Made by a program: the position numbers and the translations under genes. Of a DNA stretch of 13,328 bases, positions 6,965 to 13,296 are shown piece by piece. The notes under the pieces are model-generated. The model worked only from the letters and a program-made list of their open reading frames with translations, did no database searches and had not been told where the DNA came from. Positions within the stretch are counted from its first letter, which is position 1; each line of letters begins with the position of its first letter. Source of the DNA: Hydrogenovibrio sp. UBA654 (lineage in GTDB: Bacteria > Pseudomonadota > Gammaproteobacteria > Thiomicrospirales > Thiomicrospiraceae). The DNA is taken from assembly GCA_002299585.1 (NCBI GenBank), contig DBOE01000027.1, forward strand, positions 1 to 13,328, given 5' to 3'.

Positions 6965-7327
6965 TACTCGTTAAAGAGGCACTTAATAACCGCGATTAGA
7001 GTACAATATTTTGATAAACTTTCTATGGCTATTAAAACCGCTAAAAAAGCAGCAAAAGTTTTTAATATGTCAGTTATTTCAAGTAACATAAAAGACGGAG
7101 CTATTAATCGTTGGTATAGAACATAAATCACATCACCCCCCCCCAGAAGATAACTAGCACCATAAGTATGGCAAGATCTCGAACCGCATATTTTATTAGT
7201 TGGTTTAGATAACCTATAAACGGTTCATCGTGTTGGGTAGGTATAGCTCAGAATGCTTTTTCATTGTTATCTGCTATTTAAATCAAAATTGTACTAAGTG
7301 TATGAGTGAATGAACCATTTTAAACTT
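6965..7327. other. 363-base stretch between convergent genes, no convincing gene, with C9 run
   Basis: The region separates the DUF4136 gene from the end of waaA. On the plus strand a 33-codon Lys/Ala-rich frame (7025-7126) continues the lipoprotein frame beyond its stop but has no ribosome binding site and no recognised family. On the minus strand a longer open frame runs from here into the lipoprotein gene and looks like a shadow. Bases 7136-7144 are nine C. A 7-base inverted repeat (7222-7228 with 7310-7316) encloses 81 bases. Short tRNA-like words occur (TAGCTCAG near 7243; CTCGAACC near 7178, the complement of a T-loop word) but no cloverleaf forms. It may be the remains of a decayed gene or plain spacer. 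Confidence 0.5.
7136..7144. repeat. C9 homopolymer in intergenic DNA
   Basis: Nine consecutive C lie in AT-rich spacer DNA just past the small 33-codon frame. No coding role is apparent. It shows that the long G/C runs in this window are not confined to glycine codons. Confidence 0.9.
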
Positions 7328-8629
7328 TTAATTCTTTATAAAAATCTCTAATTGCTTAATTAACTTATTAATCGAGCCTGTTTGATTTTTAAAACATTGA
7401 TAGGATTTATTGCCTTCCTCTTCTTGTTGGCTCGGGTTTTTAGCTAAATTTATTAATATATTGGCTAATTCTAATTCGTCTTGAGCAATTATCACCGCGT
7501 TTTGTTGTTGAAATTGATTAAATAATGCTTGTAAGTTTTGGAAGTATTTTCCTGAAATGGTTGTTTTGCCAAGAGCTGCAGGCTCCATAATATTATGCCC
7601 ACCAAAGGGTACTAAACTACCTCCTATAAAAGCTACATTAGCTAATTTAAACCATAGCATCATTTCGCCAACACTATCGGCTAAATAAACTTGAGTTTTT
7701 TCTGTTATAACTTCATTTTTAGAGCGAATTGCCAGTTTGGTGTTTTCTAAAATTTTGGCAACTTCTGTAAACCTTTCAGGATGCCTTGGAGCAATTATTA
7801 ATAGTGCATTTGGTTGGATTTTTAATAATCTTTGGTGAGCTTTTAGGATAAGTTCTTCTTCTGCTTGGCTATTTTTGACAGAGCCATGAGTGCTAGCAGC
7901 TACCCAAATAAATCGGTTGGTTATCTTGTGTTGGTTTTTAAATTCTGTTATTTGTGAGGGTAAATCGGCTGGGATTTCTATATCAGACTTGATATTACCA
8001 AGTATTTTAACTAGCTCTTTATCAGCACCTAGTTTAATAAAATTATCGGCATCTTGTTGAAATTGAGCGGCAATAAATTTAGTCTTATTTAGAGCATCAG
8101 CAATTAATGTTTTGCCATATTTTTGATAGGATTGCATAGACTTTTGTTTTAATCTGGCATTAGCTAATACTATGGGTATATTTTGTTTATAACAAGCATC
8201 ATATAGGTTTGGCCAGATTTCTGTTTCAATCATTATCACTAATCGAGGTTGAATTTGCTGTAAAAATTTATTAACTGCAAAAGGGTAGTCATAGGGAATC
8301 ATTTGGTGTTGTATTTTAACGGGAGAAAATTTAAGAGCCTGTACAGCTCCTTGTGTTGAGCCACTAGTTACCGTAATAATTTGCTTTGGATATTGTTTGT
8401 TGAGAGCTTTTAATAATGGGAAAATAGAACGAGTTTCACCAACAGATACTGCATGAATCCAGACCCCCCCCCTGCTGAATTTTTGCGGGTTAAGTCCAAA
8501 CCTAGACTTAAAACAATTAGTTAAGTTTACATCATTTAATTGTTTGGCTTTTTTACAGCGTTTGATGGCTTCATAGGCAACCAATGGTAAAGCTATAAAT
8601 AATAATAAACGGTATAAAAATAAGTTCAT
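7328..8629 (-). CDS. waaA: 3-deoxy-D-manno-octulosonic acid (Kdo) transferase, with in-frame G9 tract
   Basis: WaaA (KdtA, GT30) transfers Kdo from CMP-Kdo to lipid IVA on the cytoplasmic face of the inner membrane, the first step of LPS core assembly. The 433 residues match the family's usual length (about 425). There is an N-terminal membrane anchor (residues about 3-20), then GGVWIHAVSVGE with the presumed catalytic Glu65, VIMIETEIWPNL, NARLKQKSMQSYQKY, VAASTHGS, IIAPRHPERF, and the donor-binding FGGHNIMEPAALGK. A run of nine G on the coding strand (8464-8472) encodes part of Arg53, Gly54, Gly55 and part of Val56, just before the catalytic motif. One G fewer or more gives a stop about 20 or 13 codons on, destroying the enzyme. 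It is last in the pagL-kdsD-waaA operon, 18 bases after kdsD. The number of Kdo residues added cannot be read from sequence. Confidence 0.96.
   Translation of the reverse strand: MNLFLYRLLLFIALPLVAYEAIKRCKKAKQLNDVNLTNCFKSRFGLNPQKFSRGGVWIHAVSVGETRSIFPLLKALNKQYPKQIITVTSGSTQGAVQALKFSPVKIQHQMIPYDYPFAVNKFLQQIQPRLVIMIETEIWPNLYDACYKQNIPIVLANARLKQKSMQSYQKYGKTLIADALNKTKFIAAQFQQDADNFIKLGADKELVKILGNIKSDIEIPADLPSQITEFKNQHKITNRFIWVAASTHGSVKNSQAEEELILKAHQRLLKIQPNALLIIAPRHPERFTEVAKILENTKLAIRSKNEVITEKTQVYLADSVGEMMLWFKLANVAFIGGSLVPFGGHNIMEPAALGKTTISGKYFQNLQALFNQFQQQNAVIIAQDELELANILINLAKNPSQQEEEGNKSYQCFKNQTGSINKLIKQLEIFIKN
8464..8472 (-). repeat. G9 homopolymer (coding strand) inside waaA
   Basis: Nine C on the plus strand, so G9 in the gene, encode Arg-Gly-Gly-Val through AGG GGG GGG GTC. 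The tract is in frame here. Both one-base shifts reach stops within about 22 codons. Confidence 0.95.
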
Positions 8630-8647
8630 CAGAGGGTCTCTAGTAGG

Positions 8648-9592
8648 TTATTTATTCAAATCGTAAATTTGAATGACTCCTGTAACCTGTTGGTTGTTTT
8701 TGACTAATAAGGAAGTAATTTTCTTTTCATTCATTAGTTCTTCTGCAGCTGATAGGCGTTCATTTTCGTCAATCATGGTTGGGTTGGCACTCATAATATC
8801 TTGAGCAGTTTTACTCATAATATTATGAGCATCTATTTCCATATGGCGTCGTAAATCACCATCGGTTACTACCCCTGCACCCTTATCAACTATACATAAT
8901 CCTAAGCGGGCATCATTCATTGTATGAATGATTTCTTTCATTGATGCACTACCTTTAACAAAGGGTAGGTTTTTGGTTTTCATTTCATGTTTTACTTTAG
9001 TCAGCAGTTTACGACCAAGGCTGCCACCTGGGTGAAAACGGGCAAAATCATGTGGTTGAAAGTTTCTAGCATCCATTAGGGCAACCGCTAAAGCATCACC
9101 CATAACTAGCGTGGCAGTGGTTGATGAAGTCGGCGCGAGTTGTAAAGGGCAGGCTTCTTTAGGGACAGCAATATTTAGGTGAAAATGTGAGTTTTTAGCT
9201 AGGGTTGATTCTGGATTACCAGTCATAGAGATAATAACATTGCCATTATCTTTTAAAAATGGCAGTAGTTTAATTACTTCTTCAGTTTCACCTGAATTAG
9301 ACAGAGCAATAAATACATCTTCTTGAGCAACCATGCCTAAATCACCATGAAATGCTTCACCAGGGTGCATGAAAAAACACTGTGTGCCAGTGCTTGCCAT
9401 AGTAGCCATAATTTTTGTACCAATTAAACCTGATTTGCCCATGCCACAAATAACCACTCGACCATTAGTTTGTAAAATGGCATCTACTGCACCGCTAAAC
9501 TGCTCATCTAGCTGGTTAGATAAATTAAAAATCGCCTCTGCTTCGATTTTAAAAACATCTTTGGCTATATCTTGGTTGTTCCTTCTTTGCAT
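8648..9592 (-). CDS. kdsD: D-arabinose 5-phosphate isomerase
   Basis: KdsD converts D-ribulose 5-phosphate to D-arabinose 5-phosphate, the entry step of Kdo synthesis. The 314 residues (E. coli has 328) carry an N-terminal sugar-isomerase (SIS) domain with GMGKSGLIGTK (Lys53 matching the E. coli active-site Lys59), MHPGEAFHGDLGMV, SNSGETEEV, EACPLQLAPTSSTT and DFARFHPGGSLGRKLL. Two CBS repeats follow (MKEIIHTMNDARLGLCIV, then DIMSANPTMIDENERL). The AAAGG ribosome binding site overlaps the stop codon of the upstream gene, nine bases before the ATG, so the operon is tightly packed. kdsC, often beside kdsD, is not here; waaA is. With WaaA this makes the leftward operon a Kdo supply-and-transfer unit. 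A paralogue role (GutQ-like) is unlikely given that context. Confidence 0.95.
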   Translation of the reverse strand: MQRRNNQDIAKDVFKIEAEAIFNLSNQLDEQFSGAVDAILQTNGRVVICGMGKSGLIGTKIMATMASTGTQCFFMHPGEAFHGDLGMVAQEDVFIALSNSGETEEVIKLLPFLKDNGNVIISMTGNPESTLAKNSHFHLNIAVPKEACPLQLAPTSSTTATLVMGDALAVALMDARNFQPHDFARFHPGGSLGRKLLTKVKHEMKTKNLPFVKGSASMKEIIHTMNDARLGLCIVDKGAGVVTDGDLRRHMEIDAHNIMSKTAQDIMSANPTMIDENERLSAAEELMNEKKITSLLVKNNQQVTGVIQIYDLNK

Positions 9593-9603
9593 GTTATTGG
9601 CCT

Positions 9604-10266
9604 TTAAAATTTATATGCTAGGTGCAAACTATGAAAATCTGTACCTGGGTTTGGTATTTCAATATTAGCATTGGATATATGTAGATAACGATAACCTATT
9701 TCAAATAATTTATTGGTAAATCCTAACCCTAAAATACTAGCAAATTGAAATTGAGTTGATTTATTTTCATTTTCAATAATGTTGCTCGATAAATATTGTG
9801 GTCCACCACCAAGCTCAAAGTAACCTTTAGTGAAGATGTTTTGGTGAGAATAGCGAAATACAGGAGCTAAGCCAAAAATATAACCTGATTTATTAATAGG
9901 TTTTTGTAAACTAGATCGCCAAAAGTTGGTGTTAATCTCCATTCTCCCATTAACTTTTAAACTTTCGCCATTGTAGATGTCTTCTAACCAGTCGGCCCCA
10001 ATAGCTAGCCTCGTTTGCTGTATAGTATTATCACTACCGACATCAATTGAAAAGGTCAGTTTTTTAGTATTTATATTTGGCGATAAAGAACAAGGAGCTT
10101 TACCTTGATAACAGGCAAGTCCAAGAGACAGCACTGCACCAACAATAGTTGTGCTCATTAAATGCTGACTGGAAGTATCAAAGCTAGGCTTGTTTGTGCT
10201 ACAAAATGCAACTGGGGCATTTATAAAAAGTAGCAGAGCTAAAATGTATCTATTCTTTTTGTTCAT
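9604..10266 (-). CDS. PagL-like lipid A 3-O-deacylase (acyloxyacyl hydrolase)
   Basis: The 220-residue product has an N-terminal signal peptide (MNKKNR, then a hydrophobic core ending near AFCS) and a body of alternating beta strands ending in an aromatic residue (LAYKF), as expected of an outer-membrane barrel. The C-terminal block YLHISNANIEIPNPGTDF aligns with the active site of Pseudomonas PagL (His-x-Ser-Asn-Ala, then Pro-Asn, with Glu 14 residues after the His). Here His196 and Ser198 are present but Asp210 stands where PagL has Glu. PagL removes the 3-O-linked acyl chain of lipid A. The Asp change leaves activity uncertain, though a conservative acid could still serve. It is first in the operon with kdsD and waaA, fitting an LPS role. 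A Phe before the Cys in VAFC argues against a lipoprotein. Confidence 0.78.
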   Translation of the reverse strand: MNKKNRYILALLLFINAPVAFCSTNKPSFDTSSQHLMSTTIVGAVLSLGLACYQGKAPCSLSPNINTKKLTFSIDVGSDNTIQQTRLAIGADWLEDIYNGESLKVNGRMEINTNFWRSSLQKPINKSGYIFGLAPVFRYSHQNIFTKGYFELGGGPQYLSSNIIENENKSTQFQFASILGLGFTNKLFEIGYRYLHISNANIEIPNPGTDFHSLHLAYKF

Positions 10267-10282
10267 TTATGTTAAATCTTAA

Positions 10283-10311
10283 CTGATAGTCTATAATAGG
10301 AATTCTAACAA
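10283..10311 (-). promoter_or_regulatory. Possible promoter of the pagL-like/kdsD/waaA operon
   Basis: On the minus strand TTGTTA (complement of 10306-10311) is followed after 17 bases by TATCAG (complement of 10283-10288), each matching four of six consensus bases. The 69-base gap between the divergent operons must hold promoters for both, which is the main support. Confidence 0.35.
10292..10297 (+). promoter_or_regulatory. Possible -10 element of the hldE-gmhA operon
   Basis: A perfect TATAAT lies 38 bases before the hldE ATG in the short divergent intergenic region. No good -35 hexamer is found 16-18 bases upstream, so the assignment is tentative. Confidence 0.35.
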
Positions 10312-10335
10312 AAAAGAATAATTAATTTAGCTGTT

Positions 10336-11760
10336 ATGTACGAATTCACAAAAACTAAAATTTTAGTAGTTGGCGATGTAATGCTTGACCAATATTGGTC
10401 TGGATCGGCGAAAAGAATCTCACCAGAGGCTCCGGTGCCAGTAGTAAAAATAACGGCTAATGAGCTTAGAGCGGGGGGGGCAGCTAATGTAGCTTTAAAT
10501 ATATCATCTTTAGGTGCAGAAGTAACTTTGCTTGGAGTGGTTGGTAAAGATGACTTTGCCAACAAATTAACTTCTTTATTAGCAAAGGCTAAGGTTAAAA
10601 CAAAATGGGTAGTATCTGATTCAGGTACTATTTGTAAATTAAGGGTTTTAAGCCATCATCAACAGCTAATAAGAATGGACTTTGAACAACCAGTAGCAAA
10701 ACAAGCAGCCACTGAAATAGCTAGCTTGACTGCCGATTTAGTCAAGGATTTTGATGCCTTAGTTATTCCTGATTACGCAAAAGGATCTTTGCAAGCAATT
10801 GCTGATATTATTAAATCTGCAAAACAGCATAATGTCCCTGTGTTTATAGACCCCAAAGGGTTAGACTTTTCTTGTTATGCAGGAGCCTACTTAATAAAAC
10901 CCAATCAAACAGAGTTTGAGCAAATTGTTGGAGTTTGTACTGATGAAAGTCAGATTATTACTAAGGCAAAACAACTAATTAAAAAACTAAATATCCAAGC
11001 CATGTTAATTACCCGTAGTGAAAATGGCATGCTGCTAATTGAAAAAGATAAAGAACCTTTTTTATTAAGCTCCAAAGCCCAAGAAGTTTTTGATGTAACA
11101 GGTGCAGGTGATACGGTAATGGCAACTTTGGCAACAGTATTTGCCAGTGGGCATAATTTAAAAAATGCGGTACATTGTGCAAATGAAGCGGCTAGCATAG
11201 TAGTTAAAAAAGTAGGGACTTCTACGGTTACTAAGGCAGAATTAGAACAACAATTAAAAGATGACTCTCGCCACCAAGGTTATTCCTCAATGAGCGTTGA
11301 TAAAGTAAAAATTTTGGTTAAAATAGCTCAAGAAAAAGGCGAAAAAGTAGTTATAACCAATGGTTGCTTTGATATTTTGCATTCGGGTCATGTGCGTTAT
11401 TTAAACGAAGCAGCCAAACAAGGAGATAGATTGATAGTTGCGGTAAACTCAGATGAATCGGTCAAAAAATTAAAGGGAGATTCTCGCCCAATTGTAAATT
11501 TATCTTCCAGAATGGAATTATTGTCAGCATTAAGTTGTGTTGATTGGGTGGTGCCTTTTGATGAAGAAACACCTGAAAACTTAATTTGTAATCTTTTGGC
11601 CGATGTTTTGGTAAAAGGGGGTGACTATAAACCTGAACAGATTGCTGGTTCAAAATGTGTCTGGGATAATGGAGGAGAAGTAAAAATACTTTCTTTTTGG
11701 GACGGTTATTCAACCACCAACCTAGTTAAAAAAATAAAAGAGGCTAAAAATGGATATTAA
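10336..11760 (+). CDS. hldE: Bifunctional heptose 7-phosphate kinase / heptose 1-phosphate adenylyltransferase, with in-frame G8 tract
   Basis: HldE (RfaE) makes ADP-heptose for the LPS inner core: its N-terminal PfkB-type domain phosphorylates heptose 7-phosphate at O-1, and its C-terminal domain adds AMP. The 474 residues match E. coli (477) throughout. The kinase part shows VVGDVMLDQYWSGSAKRISP, the sugar-kinase motif AGGAANVALN, and DVTGAGDT with catalytic Asp259. The transferase part shows NGCFDILHSGH with the HxGH motif at 349-352, then KGDSRP, LVKGGDYKPE and YSTTNLVKKI. A run of eight G (10473-10480) encodes Ala46-Gly-Gly-Ala49 within the conserved kinase motif. One G fewer or more gives a stop by about residue 52, before either active site. 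The gene overlaps gmhA by 11 bases. The ATG gives the normal N-terminus, though no strong ribosome binding site is visible. Confidence 0.97.
   Translation: MYEFTKTKILVVGDVMLDQYWSGSAKRISPEAPVPVVKITANELRAGGAANVALNISSLGAEVTLLGVVGKDDFANKLTSLLAKAKVKTKWVVSDSGTICKLRVLSHHQQLIRMDFEQPVAKQAATEIASLTADLVKDFDALVIPDYAKGSLQAIADIIKSAKQHNVPVFIDPKGLDFSCYAGAYLIKPNQTEFEQIVGVCTDESQIITKAKQLIKKLNIQAMLITRSENGMLLIEKDKEPFLLSSKAQEVFDVTGAGDTVMATLATVFASGHNLKNAVHCANEAASIVVKKVGTSTVTKAELEQQLKDDSRHQGYSSMSVDKVKILVKIAQEKGEKVVITNGCFDILHSGHVRYLNEAAKQGDRLIVAVNSDESVKKLKGDSRPIVNLSSRMELLSALSCVDWVVPFDEETPENLICNLLADVLVKGGDYKPEQIAGSKCVWDNGGEVKILSFWDGYSTTNLVKKIKEAKNGY
10473..10480 (+). repeat. G8 homopolymer inside hldE
   Basis: Eight consecutive G encode Ala-Gly-Gly-Ala as GCG GGG GGG GCA in the PfkB signature. 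The run is in frame. A loss of one G creates TAG and a gain creates TAA, each within five codons of the tract. Confidence 0.93.
11739..11743 (+). promoter_or_regulatory. Ribosome binding site of gmhA
   Basis: AGAGG lies six bases before the gmhA ATG, inside the end of hldE. It supports the start that overlaps the hldE stop and a coupled translation of the two genes. Confidence 0.6.
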
Positions 11761-12310
11761 AGTAGCCGTTAAAGATCATCAACAAGCCATAGATTCAGTT
11801 ATTTTTGCCCAAGATACAGTCTTGCAAATAACTAAATTAATGATTGAATGTCTAGAAAATGGCGGTAAGGTATTGTGGTTTGGTAATGGTGGTAGTGCCT
11901 CAGAAGCTCAACATATGGCGGCAGAGCTAATGGTTAGATACAAAATAAATCGCCAACCTCTCGCATCAATAGCACTAACTACAGACAGCTCTATTTTGAC
12001 CTCTCATTGCAATGACTATGAGTTTGCCACAGTATTTGCTAGGCAAATAGAAGCTCTTGCGACAACAAAAGATATGGTCATTGGTATGAGCACTTCTGGC
12101 ACAAGCGAAAATGTAGTAAAAGCACTAGCAAAAGCAAAACAAATGGGTTGTATTAGCATAGCCTTAGTAGGTAAAAATGCAACACCAGTCACCAAGTTAG
12201 TAGATTTAAGTATTCAAATAAATTCACTTGAAACAGCAAGAATTCAAGAAGCCCACACTTTTATAAACCATCTAGTTTGCGAAGGTTTAGATGAGTATTA
12301 TAAAAAGTAA
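11750..12310 (+). CDS. gmhA: Sedoheptulose 7-phosphate isomerase
   Basis: GmhA converts sedoheptulose 7-phosphate to D-glycero-D-manno-heptose 7-phosphate, the substrate of HldE, so the two neighbours catalyse linked steps. The 186 residues form one SIS domain (E. coli GmhA has 192). GNGGSASEAQHMAAEL carries His55 and Glu59, and RIQEAHTFINHLVCEG carries Gln166 and His174, matching the E. coli metal-site residues His61, Glu65, Gln172 and His180 in spacing. IGMSTSGTSENV is the phosphate-binding loop. The related DnaA-binding protein DiaA has the same fold, but overlap with hldE and the intact metal ligands favour GmhA. gmhB, the phosphatase between the two HldE steps, is not in the window. The gene is convergent with rpoH, 59 bases away, and no clear hairpin terminator separates them. 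Confidence 0.93.
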   Translation: MDIKVAVKDHQQAIDSVIFAQDTVLQITKLMIECLENGGKVLWFGNGGSASEAQHMAAELMVRYKINRQPLASIALTTDSSILTSHCNDYEFATVFARQIEALATTKDMVIGMSTSGTSENVVKALAKAKQMGCISIALVGKNATPVTKLVDLSIQINSLETARIQEAHTFINHLVCEGLDEYYKK

Positions 12311-12354
12311 TAACGAATAGGAAGAAGGTCTAGCATTACCATAAATTATGTTAG

Positions 12355-12371
12355 TTATTCAGAGGCTCCTT
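12355..12371 (-). repeat. Right copy of the 17-base inverted repeat
   Basis: On the minus strand this reads AAGGAGCCTCTGAATAA, one base different from the left copy. It begins within the rpoH stop codon and runs into the spacer towards gmhA. A 10-base part of the word also occurs in hldE (10424-10433), where conserved protein sequence (SPEAP) explains it. Confidence 0.6.
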
Positions 12372-13227
12372 AAGCGATCGATAAGCGCATTTTTTTGATA
12401 GCTTGTTGTTCAACTTGACGAATTCTCTCCATTGAGACCCCATATTGAGCGGAGAGTTCTTTTAAACCAGTTTTATCATCGGTTAACCAGCGTTTTTGGA
12501 TTATTTCTTTACTTCTATCATCTAACAGTAATAATGCTTGTGATAACTGCTTGTTTTGGTATTCAATAGAAGAGGATGCCAGCAATACCGCTTCTGGGTC
12601 AGAATCGTTACTAACCAAAATAGGATATATTTTGCGTTCGTTTTCTTCGTCATCATTACTTATATCTACTGGTATATCTTTTCCATAGAGCCGTGTTTCC
12701 ATCTCCAACACATCTTTACGAGTAACCCCTAAATCTTTAGCAACGCTATCCGCATCTTTATCACTAAACCATTCTAAGGTTTTTTTGCTACTTCTAAGTT
12801 TAAAGAATAATTTGCGTTGTGCTTTAGTGGTTGCAGTTTTAACAATCCGCCAGTTTTTAATTACATATTCGTTCATTTCAGCACGAATCCAATGGATAGC
12901 AAAAGTCATTAAACGCACATTTTCACTAACTTTAAAGCGTTTTACGGCTTTCATTAAGCCAATATTACCCTCTTGAATTAAGTCAGCAAGTGGTAAGCCA
13001 TAGCCATTATAAGAACGGGCAACTGGAACCACAAAGCGTAGATAAGACAAAATCAATTCTCTAGCCGCATCTAAATCATGGTCGGTATTTAGTTTTTCAG
13101 TCAAAGCTTTTTCTTCTGCCGCTGATAATAACGGCATAGATTGCACAGTTTTTAAGTAGGTTTCAATGTTTTGCCCAGGGGTTAAACTATTTACACTACC
13201 GATTACTGAAATTCGTTGATTATACAT
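12370..13227 (-). CDS. rpoH: RNA polymerase heat-shock sigma factor (sigma-32)
   Basis: RpoH directs RNA polymerase to heat-shock promoters. The 285 residues are typical (E. coli has 284). Region 1.2/2 begins with IETYLKTVQSMPLLSAAEEK; the core-binding part is LPLADLIQEGNIGLMKAVKRF. Region 2.4 is MTFAIHWIRAEMNEYVIKNWRIVK. Next is the diagnostic RpoH box with QRKLFFKLR at residues 137-145, which separates it from RpoD and RpoS. Region 4.2 ends the protein with the helix-turn-helix ELSAQYGVSMERIRQVEQQA. The ATG gives the normal N-terminus. It is monocistronic within the window and convergent with gmhA. The upstream DNA shows a housekeeping promoter rather than a heat-shock one. An mRNA thermosensor like that in E. 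coli cannot be judged by eye, and the leader looks short (about 33 bases). Confidence 0.97.
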   Translation of the reverse strand: MYNQRISVIGSVNSLTPGQNIETYLKTVQSMPLLSAAEEKALTEKLNTDHDLDAARELILSYLRFVVPVARSYNGYGLPLADLIQEGNIGLMKAVKRFKVSENVRLMTFAIHWIRAEMNEYVIKNWRIVKTATTKAQRKLFFKLRSSKKTLEWFSDKDADSVAKDLGVTRKDVLEMETRLYGKDIPVDISNDDEENERKIYPILVSNDSDPEAVLLASSSIEYQNKQLSQALLLLDDRSKEIIQKRWLTDDKTGLKELSAQYGVSMERIRQVEQQAIKKMRLSIA

Positions 13228-13266
13228 TTAAATTATTGTCCAAGATTCTTATAATATAATTAAGCT

Positions 13267-13296
13267 ATAATATACATTAAATTGTTAAATTGTCAA
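13267..13296 (-). promoter_or_regulatory. Sigma-70 promoter of rpoH
   Basis: On the minus strand a perfect -35 TTGACA (complement of 13291-13296) is followed by TATATT at 16 bases (complement of 13269-13274) or TATTAT at 18 bases (complement of 13267-13272). Both -10 choices are near consensus. The start would fall near 13260, some 30 bases before the rpoH ATG. The spacer contains a tandem 8-base repeat (TTAAATTG twice, 13277-13292). Confidence 0.72.

Noticed and set aside
7025..7126. 33-codon plus-strand frame after the lipoprotein gene
   Set aside because: There is no ribosome binding site, no family resemblance and Lys/Ala bias that AT-rich DNA easily produces. It is noted in the spacer entry but not called a gene.
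6841..7131. 96-codon hydrophobic open frame on the minus strand
   Set aside because: More than a third of it lies antisense to the well-supported DUF4136 lipoprotein gene, it has no ribosome binding site and no recognised motif, so it is probably a shadow in AT-rich DNA.
7170..7260. tRNA-like words (TAGCTCAG on plus; the complement of a GGTTCGA T-loop word)
   Set aside because: They are on opposite strands in tRNA sense, and no acceptor, D or anticodon stems can be folded around either.
10424..10433. Third copy of part of the inverted-repeat word inside hldE
   Set aside because: The 10 bases encode a conserved Ser-Pro-Glu-Ala-Pro stretch of HldE, so the match is explained by protein sequence and is probably chance.
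11617..11621. G5 run in hldE (Lys-Gly-Gly-Asp)
   Set aside because: It is too short to be an unstable tract, and the second Gly uses GGT.
13228..13266. Heat-shock thermosensor in the rpoH leader
   Set aside because: The leader predicted from the promoter is about 33 bases and I cannot fold a convincing structure over the start by eye.
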